64,000 nucleotides of DNA from Sporocytophaga myxococcoides (GCF_000775915.1 NZ_BBLT01000006.1:62001-126000), one strand, 5' to 3'; counted from the stretch's first letter, positions 8,924-18,101 are shown. Made by a program: numbers and translations. The notes: a model not told the origin generated them from the sequence alone.

Positions 8924-11320
8924 ATGTCACTTTTATCAATTCTTATAAATCAGAAAATGTTAAGTATTAAAAGTAAAGTCTTTTTTAAGATGATTCTATG
9001 CTTTTTGTGTATTTTTCTTTGTTCAGCATGGGTTTATAAATCAGAAGAAAAACCCCTTTACAAAAATTCCTTATTACCAGCAGAGGAGAGAGCAGCCGAT
9101 CTGCTTTCCCGAATGACCATTGAAGAAAAAACAGTCCAGCTTATTGGCTTTTGGGATATTGATGGAACAAAAGTACTTACGGGAGACAGTACATTCAATG
9201 AAAAAATATTTCAGGAGATTTTCAGATATGGGATTGGTGAAATTGGTCCGATGAATTTGCCAATTGAAAAAGATGTGAAGTGGAAAAATGCTGCTCAGAA
9301 ATTTCTTCTGACTAAAACACGTCTAGGGATTCCTGCAATTTTCCACGACGAAGGTTGTCATGGCCTGATGAAGCCAGAAGCTACTGTGTTTCCCATGACA
9401 ATAGGACTTGCGTCTTCCTGGGATGAAAAATTATTTGAAGATGTATATGATGTCACTGCTCGTGAAATGCGCGCACGAGGTGGGCATCAGGCACTCACAC
9501 CTATATTGGATGTTGGGAGAGATCCTAGGTTCGGAAGAATAGAAGAGTTTTACGGTGAGGATCCATTTCTGAATAGTCGTCTTGGAGCAGCTCAGGTAAG
9601 AGGTTTGCAAGGGGGGAGCACAGGAGTAATTGATCAATATCATGTCTTGGCTACACTTAAGCATTTTACAGCGCATGGTAGTCCTGAAGGAGGTTTAAAC
9701 AGAAATTCTGGAAACATCAGCATGAGGGATCTCCGGGAAATTCATATTTACCCGTTTCAATATGTAATAGAACAGGCAAAACCAGCAGCAGTGATGGCAT
9801 CATACAATGAAATTGACGGAGTCCCATCACACTCCAATGCCTGGTTATTACAGGAAGTGTTAAGAAAGGAGTTAGTTTTTAAAGGATTAATCGTTTCTGA
9901 TTATGAAGGGATACGCCAGTTACATGCTGATCATAAAGTTGCTGAAGGGTCTAAAGAAGCAGCGTTACTTGCATTAAAAGCGGGAGTGCAGATCGAGCTT
10001 CCTCTTCCGGATTCATATCATACAATACCAGAATTGATTAAAGAGAATAAATTAGACATTTCTTTGATAGACTCCTATGTCAAACAAATCCTTATTCTGA
10101 AGTTTAACCTTGGACTTTTTGAAAATCCTTATGTTAAAGTATCCGATGCAATTGCGGAGGCTAAGAAAGCCACGTCTCAAAAGCTTGCATTGAAGGCTGC
10201 CCAGAAATCAATTATATTATTGAAGAATAAAGATAACGTGTTGCCGCTTTCTACCAATAAATATAAGAAGATAGCAGTAATAGGTCCGAATGCAGATTTT
10301 GCGTATCTCGGCGGGTATAGCGGGACTCCTTATTATAATGTTTCTATTCTGGATGGAATTAAAAAAAGAGCTGGAAATAGTGCTGAAGTGATTTATGCTA
10401 AAGGCTGTGAGATTACTCAAAATCATAAAAAGAATTCTTTTTATAACTGGAAGTATGCGTTGGATATTAAGCTTGCAACACCAGAGCAGAATAAACCTCT
10501 TATTGAAGAAGCACGAAAGGTAGCTTTGGGTTCTGACGTCGTCATCCTTGTTGTGGGTGATAATGAGACTACTTGCCGGGAAGCATGGATGAAAGGGCAC
10601 GAAGGGGATAGAAGTTCTTTAGATCTTTTAGGTTCTCAAAATGAACTTATCAATACTATTGTAGCAACAGGGAAGCCGGTAATCATATATCTCATGGGAG
10701 GACGACCATTGGCAATCGGTCATCTTAAAGAAAATGAAGGAGTAAAAGCTATTCTTGAAGGATGGTATATGGGACAGGAGACAGGTAATGCTGCTGCTTC
10801 AATATTATTCGGTGATATTGCTCCTTCGGGTAAACTCACTGTTTCCCTTCCTAGGTCTGCTGGACATATACCTGTATATTATAGTAGAAAGTCCATGTCC
10901 CGAGCATTTGATTACGCCTTTTCAGATAATGAACCTGTATATGCTTTTGGTCATGGATTAAGTTATGTATCCTTTGAGTATAGCAGTCCTAAATTAAGTA
11001 AGCCAATCATAAATAGTTCTGGTTCAGTGACTCTAACTGTGGATGTTACCAATAAAGGGCATATGCAGGCAGAAGAAGTTGTACAATTGTATATCAGAGA
11101 TCAGGTTGCTTCTGTAACAAGACCCGTTAAGGAACTTAAAGGTTTTAAACGAGTGACACTGAATCCAGGAGAAACCAAGACAGTTTCATTTATAATAGAT
11201 CCACCTTTATTATCATTCTATGATATCAGAATGAATTATGGTATAGAGCCGGGGAAGTTTACACTTATGACAGGTGGAAATTCTACAGACTTAAAAAGTG
11301 TTGAACTCGAGGTAAGGTAA
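8924..11320 (+). CDS. Secreted glycoside hydrolase family 3 (beta-glucosidase type)
   Basis: GH3 enzymes remove terminal beta-linked glucose or xylose from oligosaccharides with retention. The 798-residue frame has a hydrophobic export signal near residues 20-40, then the TIM-barrel domain (about 50-390). The likely nucleophile is Asp326 in LIVSDYEGI. The alpha/beta sandwich domain (about 430-660) and a C-terminal fibronectin-III-like domain (about 710-790) complete a typical periplasmic beta-glucosidase. In-frame ATGs at 8957 and 8990 are plausible alternative starts, because the predicted transcription start lies at about 8922. The gene is monocistronic. In a Cytophaga-like organism a role in cellodextrin or hemicellulose breakdown is plausible but not shown. 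Confidence 0.9.
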   Translation: MSLLSILINQKMLSIKSKVFFKMILCFLCIFLCSAWVYKSEEKPLYKNSLLPAEERAADLLSRMTIEEKTVQLIGFWDIDGTKVLTGDSTFNEKIFQEIFRYGIGEIGPMNLPIEKDVKWKNAAQKFLLTKTRLGIPAIFHDEGCHGLMKPEATVFPMTIGLASSWDEKLFEDVYDVTAREMRARGGHQALTPILDVGRDPRFGRIEEFYGEDPFLNSRLGAAQVRGLQGGSTGVIDQYHVLATLKHFTAHGSPEGGLNRNSGNISMRDLREIHIYPFQYVIEQAKPAAVMASYNEIDGVPSHSNAWLLQEVLRKELVFKGLIVSDYEGIRQLHADHKVAEGSKEAALLALKAGVQIELPLPDSYHTIPELIKENKLDISLIDSYVKQILILKFNLGLFENPYVKVSDAIAEAKKATSQKLALKAAQKSIILLKNKDNVLPLSTNKYKKIAVIGPNADFAYLGGYSGTPYYNVSILDGIKKRAGNSAEVIYAKGCEITQNHKKNSFYNWKYALDIKLATPEQNKPLIEEARKVALGSDVVILVVGDNETTCREAWMKGHEGDRSSLDLLGSQNELINTIVATGKPVIIYLMGGRPLAIGHLKENEGVKAILEGWYMGQETGNAAASILFGDIAPSGKLTVSLPRSAGHIPVYYSRKSMSRAFDYAFSDNEPVYAFGHGLSYVSFEYSSPKLSKPIINSSGSVTLTVDVTNKGHMQAEEVVQLYIRDQVASVTRPVKELKGFKRVTLNPGETKTVSFIIDPPLLSFYDIRMNYGIEPGKFTLMTGGNSTDLKSVELEVR

Positions 11321-11497
11321 CTTCCTGAATGCTTTAAAATCTGTATCTGCTTTTTGAGATTATTTTTATGATTATTCCTGATTGTTGAACCGATTATTTG
11401 AATCTTAGAACCAGGTCTCTGTTATACACATTCTGCAACAATACCAGTTTGTGACCGTAAATGTTAGAGTTTTAATAAATGTTAAAAACTGAGAATA

Positions 11498-11911
11498 ATG
11501 AAAAAAATAATTTTACTAATGTTTTTTTGTCTGTTAGGAACTTTAGGGTTCTCTCAGGCAATTCCGGAAAAGGCAAATACAATTGTAATTACACTCCCGG
11601 ATTCCAATGGAGTGCTAGACAAAGTGAAGGAAGTCTTTCTTGAAAAAGATTATACCCTAAAGGCTGGTAAAGGAACTTCAAAAGTGGTCACCAATCCTAA
11701 AACGCTTAAAGGTGGGAAGACCAGAGTAAACCTTATCGCGGAAATAAAGGGTGCTGAAGTATGGCTTTCAGGAAATATATCTATTGCTGCACAAGATGGG
11801 ATGAAAATTGAATATAAAGGAAATAAAGGTACTCCAATCATGGATGCATGGGAAGAATTGGAAAAAGTAGCAAAAGCGTTTGGGAAAAAAATGAAATATG
11901 AAGTGAAATAA
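11498..11911 (+). CDS. Small secreted protein of unknown function
   Basis: The 137-residue protein has a clear signal peptide (MKKIILLMFFCLLGTLGFSQ, cleavage after about residue 20) and a mature part of mixed alpha/beta character. That part has ITLPDSNGVLDKVKEVFLEKDY near its start and a helical, lysine-rich C-terminus. I do not recognise a named family. It is a single gene with a likely terminator after it. Confidence 0.75.
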   Translation: MKKIILLMFFCLLGTLGFSQAIPEKANTIVITLPDSNGVLDKVKEVFLEKDYTLKAGKGTSKVVTNPKTLKGGKTRVNLIAEIKGAEVWLSGNISIAAQDGMKIEYKGNKGTPIMDAWEELEKVAKAFGKKMKYEVK

Positions 11912-11929
11912 TCAAATGGGTATTTTATG

Positions 11930-11972
11930 CAGCAAGGGTGTTTTTGAGAAATCCTTGCTGTTGCTTTTTTTG
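11930..11972 (+). terminator. Probable terminator after the small secreted gene
   Basis: CAGCAAGG / CCTTGCTG form an 8-bp stem around a 15-base loop, followed shortly by a T-run at 11964-11971. Confidence 0.6.
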
Positions 11973-11997
11973 TACCTTTTTAACCATGCTGCATAAG

Positions 11998-12118
11998 TTA
12001 GATCGTTCTAACAAACCTGCTGATGTTCATTATAAAACCTAAGTGAAGCGCTTCATGATAATTATTAAATGCAAAGGCATTAGTTAATGATCCAAGATGA
12101 AAACCTGTGCATCTTAAA
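11998..12118 (-). pseudogene. C-terminal remnant of a DinB-like protein
   Basis: On the minus strand, codons from about 12118 to TAA 11998-12000 give a piece reading GFHLGSLTNAFAFNNYHEAL and then HLGFIMNISRF. This resembles the last helices of DinB-superfamily four-helix proteins, where HE...H is part of the metal site. Nothing upstream continues the domain: the frame runs into the 82-bp tandem duplication. I read it as the truncated 3' end of a lost gene. The assignment rests on a short stretch. Confidence 0.5.
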
Positions 12119-12124
12119 AGTAAT

Positions 12125-12288
12125 AAATATACCATCATAAAAATCATTTTTTTAATTTATCAACTTCTTTAAGGTTTGGTTGCTCATTGACGTAATACCT
12201 GATTTAAAATATACCATCATAAAAATCATTTTTTTAATTTATCAACTTCTTTAAGGTTTGGTTGCTCATTGACGTAATACCTGATTTA
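12125..12288. repeat. Perfect 82-bp tandem duplication
   Basis: Positions 12125-12206 and 12207-12288 are identical over 82 bp (checked base by base, including the A and T runs). No convincing gene spans it. It lies between the DinB remnant and the 3' end of the desaturase gene. Perfect identity points to a recent duplication or an assembly artefact. Confidence 0.95.
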
Positions 12289-12379
12289 TGCAGATTAATT
12301 AATTCATCAGAAATATGCCAAGGCAATTCTGATGTCTTTTAATTTCCATGTTTTATAACCTTCTTTTAATTTTTCAAAT

Positions 12380-13114
12380 CTAATTCAAAGTTTTTTCCAG
12401 TTTTATTATTCTGAAGAATGAAAATATCTTGATAAATGGAAATACAGGGTCAAATTCAAATTTCTTTACACCAAAATTGGCCCGGTTTGCATATTTGTGA
12501 TGGTTATTCTGGAATAATTCACCAAGCATTAGTAAGTCTACAGGCAGGGTGTTTTTAGATTGATCACCGTTTTTAAAATTGCAGTAACCAACTTTATGGC
12601 CAAACCAGTTCACAATAGCTCCGTGTACGGGTGACATAAGAAAATGTACAGGTAGTAACAAAAACATCCACCATTGTGTAGCAAATATGGAATAAAAGCC
12701 TACATAAATAATACCCCATGCTATTCTTGATATTCCCATTTCTCCAATCTTATCAATAAGCTTCCATTCAGGAAGATTTTTTTTGAATCCGGGATCTGAG
12801 TTCAGATTATTGTCTACAATATCATTATAAATCTTCCTTGTCTTCCACATCATTAAAAAAGCATTTTTATTGTGGTGTGGAGAATGTGGATCCCTTTCTG
12901 TATCACTATAAGCATGATGCATTCTATGAAGAATTCCATATGCTCTTGGTGTTAAATAGGAAGATCCCTGGCTGAAATATAGAATAAGATAAAAGAACCT
13001 TTCCCATGCTTTATTCATAGTGAACATTCTATGGGCGCTGTATCTGTGCAAAAAGAATGTTTGGGAGAATAATGAAATGTACCAGTGTGAAATAAAAAAG
13101 ATAATGATAAACAT
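12380..13114 (-). CDS. Acyl-CoA/acyl-lipid delta-9-type fatty acid desaturase
   Basis: The 244-residue membrane protein is of the diiron desaturase class. All three histidine boxes are present: HRYSAHR (about residues 23-29), HRMHHAYSD (about 63-71) and NNHHKYAN near residue 205. These enzymes insert a cis double bond into saturated acyl chains, using oxygen and an electron donor. It is shorter than many bacterial homologues (250-330 residues), mainly at the N-terminus, which begins with the helix just before the first histidine box. It is a single gene with no electron-donor gene beside it. Confidence 0.88.
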   Translation of the reverse strand: MFIIIFFISHWYISLFSQTFFLHRYSAHRMFTMNKAWERFFYLILYFSQGSSYLTPRAYGILHRMHHAYSDTERDPHSPHHNKNAFLMMWKTRKIYNDIVDNNLNSDPGFKKNLPEWKLIDKIGEMGISRIAWGIIYVGFYSIFATQWWMFLLLPVHFLMSPVHGAIVNWFGHKVGYCNFKNGDQSKNTLPVDLLMLGELFQNNHHKYANRANFGVKKFEFDPVFPFIKIFSFFRIIKLEKTLN

Positions 13115-13323
13115 AATTTTGGTGCTCTTAAGAAGAATTGAATGTTATTTTATATTGTTCAGACTTTCTGATTTTTATAAAATTGAATATCCTTTAGTAA
13201 TCAATAAACAGCAGAATTGTTTATATTACTGTTAAAGAAATGCAAAGTTGGCTAAGTAAAAATATGACTGTCTGAAGGATATCAGCGGTGCATAATGGTA
13301 ACTTAGATAAAAAAATAATGAAA

Positions 13324-13350
13324 TGAAAAGAGCATTTAAGGCTCTTTTCA
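13324..13350 (-). terminator. Terminator of the oxidoreductase gene
   Basis: Inverted repeat GAAAAGAGC / GCTCTTTTC with an 8-base loop, lying just after the stop of the minus-strand oxidoreductase. The T-run on the minus strand fits termination of that gene. Confidence 0.65.
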
Positions 13351-13356
13351 TTTGTA

Positions 13357-14301
13357 TTAGCCGTTGGTCTTTTGGTCTATTGTCAGTATGATCTTTCCCT
13401 TTGCATGATGAGTTTCGCTTAACTGATGAGCCTCTCTTACATTTTCTAATGGGAATGTACGATCTATAATTATTTTAATTAATCCTTTTTCAATTAAACC
13501 TCCGATCTCTGCTAATTTGGCTCCATTACCTATTGAATAATAACCTATTGTTTTTACATCTGGACGTGGAGATTTTTCTGCTGCATTAATGCCAACTGTT
13601 GATACTAATATTCCACCGGCTTTAAGGACCTTTAATGATTTTACCTGTGTATCACCGCCAATAGTATCTAATACCACATCTATATTTTTGAGTTTAGTGC
13701 TGAAATCTTCATTTTTATAATCTATCACCTGGTCAGCACCAATACTTTTTACCATATCTATATTTGTTTTAGAGCAAGTTCCGATTACATAAGCGCCTGC
13801 AATTTTAGCAAGTTGAACTGCAAATGTTCCAACACCTCCGGAAGCTCCGTGTATCAATACTTTCTGGTCTGCTTTTAAGTTAGCTTTATCAAATAATCCT
13901 GTCCATGCAGTCTGTGCCGCGAGTGGAACACCAGCGGCTTCTGTCACGGATATACTTTTTGGAACCAGAGCAGCTTCATAGGAACGGATTGCAATGTATT
14001 CAGCGTAAGCTCCATTTCTGGCAGCGCTTGGATTTGCATATATTTTGTCTCCAGGTTTAAATCTTGTTACCAGATCACCAACTTCGATTACTGTCCCTGC
14101 TACATCCCAACCCAGGATTCCGGGATTGTTATTTTGAAGAAAATCTTCTCTGTAACCTTGCCTTACTTTCCAGTCAATTGGATTAATGCCCGCAGCTTGT
14201 ACTTTAACTAATATATCATCTTGTTCAATTTTAGGAATAGTGACTTCTTCTTGCTGAAGGACATTGCCATCTCCAAAATTATGTATTACAATGGCTTTCA
14301 T
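13357..14301 (-). CDS. Quinone-oxidoreductase-like (zinc-independent MDR) NADPH oxidoreductase
   Basis: The protein is a medium-chain dehydrogenase/reductase: a GroES-like catalytic domain (about 1-125) and a Rossmann domain with HGASGGVGTFAVQLAK (about 145-160). The absence of catalytic zinc ligands fits the quinone oxidoreductase branch, which reduces quinones or enones with NADPH. I place the start at the ATG at 14301, because GGGAG (complement of 14307-14311) sits at the right distance and the protein then opens MKAIVIHNFG as usual. An in-frame ATG at 14376 would add 25 polar residues without a ribosome site. The product is 314 residues. Confidence 0.87.
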   Translation of the reverse strand: MKAIVIHNFGDGNVLQQEEVTIPKIEQDDILVKVQAAGINPIDWKVRQGYREDFLQNNNPGILGWDVAGTVIEVGDLVTRFKPGDKIYANPSAARNGAYAEYIAIRSYEAALVPKSISVTEAAGVPLAAQTAWTGLFDKANLKADQKVLIHGASGGVGTFAVQLAKIAGAYVIGTCSKTNIDMVKSIGADQVIDYKNEDFSTKLKNIDVVLDTIGGDTQVKSLKVLKAGGILVSTVGINAAEKSPRPDVKTIGYYSIGNGAKLAEIGGLIEKGLIKIIIDRTFPLENVREAHQLSETHHAKGKIILTIDQKTNG

Positions 14302-14306
14302 TTTAT

Positions 14307-14311
14307 CTCCC
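14307..14311 (-). promoter_or_regulatory. Ribosome binding site that decides the oxidoreductase start
   Basis: The minus strand reads GGGAG, 5 bases before the ATG at 14301-14299. This is one of the few strong Shine-Dalgarno sequences in the window and supports the short form of the protein. Confidence 0.7.
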
Positions 14312-14479
14312 AAAGCTTTTTTTGATTTTGTTTCTGTTCCTTCTGTTTGTTGTGGAGTAGTTTTCATTTCTTTCATTTATAAATGGTGTATAATAATGAT
14401 CACATTTATTCGCTAACCTTTTTACAATTGTTATTCCCCAGCGGATTATGTAATGGAAATCAATGAAATTGAAATTTGT

Positions 14480-14940
14480 TTGAATGAATTTTTTCGAAAA
14501 ACCTGAATTCAAGGTTAAAGGAATGGACTTGCATATTCTGAAGTGTACAGGAGATACCATTGGTCGAGTAATAACCGGTAAATGTGTTCCCATTTCTTAC
14601 AAGTTTTACTTAGACAGCAGAGCGGGCTGACCATTCATTGCTGTTTTCGGAAGAACCTCCTGTTGATGTTCAGTATTGAAATGCTGCCCCTGAAATGGTG
14701 ATATTGTCATAAATCATGTTTGGAATTGTCTGTCAGAGATTCTTTAATCATGACACCTACTTAGGCTTATTCTGAAGTAACATCCTGCTCGGTAATACGT
14801 GCTATAATTTCGCCATTACCATTCATCGGTTGTGATTCAAAAATGAAATTATCTGTAGGAGAATTTTGTTCTGGAGGGGGCAGTAGTAAAGAGAGATTAG
14901 ATATTGTATTAATACTTGCTAATATGTTGGAGGGATTCGT
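14480..14940 (-). pseudogene. Decayed secreted concanavalin-A-like (DUF1349-type) domain
   Basis: The minus strand spells a domain recognisable in pieces: NGNGEIIARITEQDV, then GVMIKESLTDNSKH, then after a frame change FQY and TSTGGSSENSNEWSA, then VKLVRNGNTFTGYYSTNG. This is the usual order of the concanavalin-A-like module found in many secreted carbohydrate-active proteins. Reading it needs one frameshift and the removal of at least four stop codons: two TAA near 14770, a TGA before TSTGG, and a TAA before VKLVR. Both ends are missing. It is a relic of a larger secreted protein, not an expressed gene. Confidence 0.75.
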
Positions 14941-15040
14941 GCAAGATTTTTAACTTGCATTAAAATGTCACTACTTTAAGAAGTATATTAACAACTTTAA
15001 AACAGGGTTTCTGTTACTTTACATGTGATTAAGAAAAGAC

Positions 15041-15649
15041 TTACCTCTTTTGTAAACACCAAGTAGTCATACAGCGTAGGTTCTGCACATTGGTTGTTTT
15101 AATAGGCTCGAAAAGAATTCCATTTAGTCTTGAAGTATATTCCAACAGAGCTTTTTCATTGACAAGATATCTTATAGACCCATCCGGTAGGAGCCAGAGT
15201 CCTTTCCCGGTTTCTTTTACCAAATGTTCTATACCAATAGAAGAAGCAAGTCTAGCAAAGAAGTAACCTCCGGGTTTAAGTACGTTCCACATGGAGTTTA
15301 ACATTTGTTCAAAGTGATCCTGATCTTTCGCAAAATGTAGTACTGCGCTACAGATAATGAGATCGAAATAATCCTCAGCATAAGGAAGCTCTTCAGCAAC
15401 ACCGATGTTAAAATGATCTGAAGGGAAACTGGGATTCACATCAGATGAAAGTTTCTGCACCCTGCTAATGGCCGAAGGATCCGGGTCTATGCCATAAACA
15501 TCAAATCCGTTTTTTAAAAAATATATAAGATTTCTGCCACTTCCACATCCTACGTCCAGAACAGTATTGCAGTGATCGAAGCGGCCTTTCAACAATTGAT
15601 CAAAAAGATAGATATCTATATCACCGAAATATTCTTTTACAGCGTTCAT
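15041..15649 (-). CDS. Class I SAM-dependent methyltransferase
   Basis: The 202-residue protein (from ATG 15649; an in-frame TTG at 15667 is less likely) has a Rossmann-type methyltransferase fold. Motif I is VLDVGCGSGRN, followed by YGIDPDPSAI at the acidic ribose-binding loop. A motif-IV region, DLIICSAVLHF, comes next, then the post-motif MLNSMWNVLKPGGYFFARL. It resembles TehB-like and small-molecule methyltransferases. The substrate is unknown. It is a monocistronic gene. Confidence 0.85.
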   Translation of the reverse strand: MNAVKEYFGDIDIYLFDQLLKGRFDHCNTVLDVGCGSGRNLIYFLKNGFDVYGIDPDPSAISRVQKLSSDVNPSFPSDHFNIGVAEELPYAEDYFDLIICSAVLHFAKDQDHFEQMLNSMWNVLKPGGYFFARLASSIGIEHLVKETGKGLWLLPDGSIRYLVNEKALLEYTSRLNGILFEPIKTTNVQNLRCMTTWCLQKR

Positions 15650-15789
15650 AAAGCAAGGTTGATTCAAAGTCTTAACCTAAAATTAAGCATTTGTCATTGA
15701 TTTACATCATTTTTGTTAAATGCTTAATCTCTGTTGTTAAAGATCCCTGTATCAACCTTAATTTAGGCAGCAATTAGATCAAATTATTG

Positions 15790-16140
15790 TCAGTCAATTC
15801 CGGAAAAAAGGTATAGCCATATAACTCTTGAAAACCTGAAATTAAATGGTGATAATAAAATTATTACAAGTATAATAGCCCATAGATTGATCATATCAAA
15901 CATGCCCGTGCCAAATAATCTGCAAATAAAATAAGTGATAAAGGCTTCAGCAGTTCCTAATCCATAACTTACATACATGGAGCCCCAGAAGTATCCTGGT
16001 TCTCTCATAAACCTCGCTTTGCAATTAGGACAATCATTGTTCATTTCTCCTGATCTATAGCTGAAAAGGTTTGGATTTTTGAAGATCAGCCCTTCATGAC
16101 AATAAGGACAACGATCTTTTAATATATGAATAAGTGCCAT
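15790..16140 (-). CDS. DUF983 membrane protein with zinc ribbon
   Basis: The 116-residue protein has an N-terminal zinc ribbon made of CPYC (about residues 13-16) and CPNC (about 38-41). Two membrane helices follow (about 55-75 and 80-110). This is the DUF983 arrangement, widespread in Alphaproteobacteria and Bacteroidota and of unknown role. It is transcribed divergently from the AraC-type regulator, with 110 bases between the two starts. Confidence 0.88.
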   Translation of the reverse strand: MALIHILKDRCPYCHEGLIFKNPNLFSYRSGEMNNDCPNCKARFMREPGYFWGSMYVSYGLGTAEAFITYFICRLFGTGMFDMINLWAIILVIILLSPFNFRFSRVIWLYLFSGID

Positions 16141-16250
16141 AGTAGTTTTGTTCTAATCTCTAATGCAAATTTAGGGACATAAGTTCTTAAAATTGAGGTA
16201 AAAAGTATCCTTTAATAGGATTATCCGGACATTTTAGCTATTTTTTCAGA

Positions 16251-17138
16251 ATGAAAAAAATACCGGTATATGGCATCAGGGAGTTCTCAAAGGGAAGCAA
16301 TGAAGTTTATTTTTATTCTAATGACTTGCCTAATCACCTGAGAAGCCATCAGTTTATCAATAATCCGCACAGTCACAGTACCTATATCACCATTTTGTTT
16401 ACTAAAGGAAAGGGAGAACATCAGATTGACTTTTCAAGCTATCCTGTTAAACCAGGAAGTGTATTTTTACTCAACCCGGGACAAGTGCATTGTTGGAAGC
16501 TTTCCGAGCAGGCGGATGGTTTTGTATTTTTTCATACAAGAGAATTCTATGACAGTATTTTTACAAATAGAAAAATTACAGATTTTCCATTTTTTTATTT
16601 GCAGCAAAATTATCCTGTAATATATCTGGATAAAACGGAAGTAGTTTCAGTGATGTCGAGATTTGAAGAGATTAATCAGGAGTTTAAAGCCAATAATTCA
16701 TTTAAAACAGAGAAGCTTGGTTCTCTGATTGATTTGCTATATATAGAGCTTTCAAGGGTATATATTAAAGATTCTCATGATGAGAATAAAGAAACATCAA
16801 TTAACTACTATAAGGTGAAAAATCTCCAGCGACTTATCGATGAACAATTTAGAACTCAAAAATTGCCTCAGCAATATGCAGACCTGATGAATATGAGTAC
16901 AAGACACCTTAACAGACTAACGAGGGAAGTCTTAAATAAAACTACTGGTGATCTTATAGCAGAAAGGATAATTCTGGAGGCAAAGCGTCTGCTGATTCAT
17001 AATGACATACCTATTGCGAATGTTGGAGATCAGTTAGGTTACGACGATGTTTCCTATTTCATCAGAGTATTCAAAAAGCATACAGGACTCTCACCAAAAG
17101 AGTTTCAGAAGAGTACAATTAAGCCATTTTCATTATAA
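16251..17138 (+). CDS. AraC-family transcriptional regulator
   Basis: The 295-residue protein has an N-terminal cupin-like sensing domain: HSHSTYITILFTKGKGEHQIDF-like residues near 40-65, then a PGQVHCW turn. The C-terminal double helix-turn-helix of the AraC type covers residues 190-290, with LNRLTREVLNKTTGDLI and the signature DVSYFIRVFKKHTGLSPKEF. It binds DNA as an activator or repressor. Targets may include the divergent DUF983 gene or the secreted-protein genes downstream; nothing shows which. Confidence 0.9.
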   Translation: MKKIPVYGIREFSKGSNEVYFYSNDLPNHLRSHQFINNPHSHSTYITILFTKGKGEHQIDFSSYPVKPGSVFLLNPGQVHCWKLSEQADGFVFFHTREFYDSIFTNRKITDFPFFYLQQNYPVIYLDKTEVVSVMSRFEEINQEFKANNSFKTEKLGSLIDLLYIELSRVYIKDSHDENKETSINYYKVKNLQRLIDEQFRTQKLPQQYADLMNMSTRHLNRLTREVLNKTTGDLIAERIILEAKRLLIHNDIPIANVGDQLGYDDVSYFIRVFKKHTGLSPKEFQKSTIKPFSL

Positions 17139-17200
17139 CCATAATTTTTTTAAAAATATTTTTATCTGGGGATAGGGGGAGTTTCAATATTGAATGTCTT

Positions 17201-17240
17201 ACTATCAGAATGACCGGAAAGAGGTACCACTTCTGATAGT
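17201..17240 (+). repeat. 10-bp inverted repeat between the AraC gene and the GIN-domain gene
   Basis: ACTATCAGAA at 17201-17210 is the exact reverse complement of TTCTGATAGT at 17231-17240, with a 20-base spacer. It lies 62 bases after the AraC stop and 32 bases before the next start. It may be a weak terminator, a regulator site or a leader stem-loop. The following bases are only moderately T-rich. Confidence 0.5.
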
Positions 17241-17272
17241 TCTTTATTAAAAACATACAATATTTAAACAAA

Positions 17273-17992
17273 ATGAAACTGATTAAATTGATTTTTCAAC
17301 TATTTATAATTTTAATATTTATACAATTTAGCGCTGCCTGCAGCAGATGCAAAAAGGGTTCAGGAGATATTGCCAGCATTGAGAGAGGCGTGCCTCAGTT
17401 TAATGGTGTTGAACTCAACGGAAGCTTTGATGTGCACATTAAAAAGGATACAGTGCAAAAAGTTGTTATTACTGCAGACGACAATATTCTTCCTATCATT
17501 GAAACAGAGGTTGAACACGGCATACTTGAAATAGAAATTGATGATGATGAGTGTTTGAGGAAATCTAATAAAATAGACGTTTATATATCTATGCCAACAT
17601 TGAGAAAAGTGAGACTCAACGGTTCTGGTAAAGTAACTGGGGATGGGCAATTCACGGGTAATGAATTGGATGTCTCTATTAATGGGTCAGGAAATATATC
17701 CCTGAATTTTAATGTTGCAAATCTGAAGAGTAAAATTGATGGATCGGGAAATATTACACTGTCAGGAATTTCAAATATTTCATCTCATGAAATAAATGGT
17801 TCCGGAAGAATTAGTGCAAAAAATACAGAAAGCCAGACTGTATATGCTAAAATTAACGGGTCTGGAAATATATCTGTGAATGCAATCCAGACCCTGAAAG
17901 TTAATATTTCAGGCAGCGGTAAAGTAGGTTACTCAGGAAACCCAGTTACCGATGTTACCATATCTGGTTCCGGAAAAGTGTTTAAGGAATAA
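17273..17992 (+). CDS. Secreted GIN-domain (DUF2807) lipoprotein
   Basis: The 239-residue protein has a lipoprotein-type signal: a hydrophobic stretch, then FSAACS with the lipobox Cys at about residue 23. The mature part is the head-GIN domain (DUF2807), a beta-helix built from recurring N/S-GSG turns: NGSGKV, NGSGNI, DGSGNI, NGSGRI, NGSGNI and two SGSGKV. The family is common in Bacteroidota and is described as a putative adhesin-like head domain. Its role is unknown. Confidence 0.88.
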   Translation: MKLIKLIFQLFIILIFIQFSAACSRCKKGSGDIASIERGVPQFNGVELNGSFDVHIKKDTVQKVVITADDNILPIIETEVEHGILEIEIDDDECLRKSNKIDVYISMPTLRKVRLNGSGKVTGDGQFTGNELDVSINGSGNISLNFNVANLKSKIDGSGNITLSGISNISSHEINGSGRISAKNTESQTVYAKINGSGNISVNAIQTLKVNISGSGKVGYSGNPVTDVTISGSGKVFKE

Positions 17993-18101
17993 GTATTTAT
18001 AATTTAATCCTGAATGATGACATAAAATGATTGGTTTTTTATTGACAAGCTGTATATTCGTGGCAACAAATTTTGTCCACCAAACAAATTATAACACATT
18101 C

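Noticed and set aside
8924-8989. Leaderless translation of the GH3 gene from 8924
   Set aside because: A predicted transcription start at about 8922 makes the first ATG nearly leaderless; starts at 8957 or 8990 fit a signal peptide better, but the evidence is not decisive, so the longest frame was listed.
12125-12288. Insertion sequence or attachment site
   Set aside because: No transposase, no terminal inverted repeats and no tRNA nearby; it is only a direct tandem duplication.
14303-14593. 96-codon minus-strand frame opening MGTHLPVITRP
   Set aside because: It is out of frame with the recognisable module here: the adjacent frame reads VRNGNTFTGYYS, so this is a shadow across a pseudogene.
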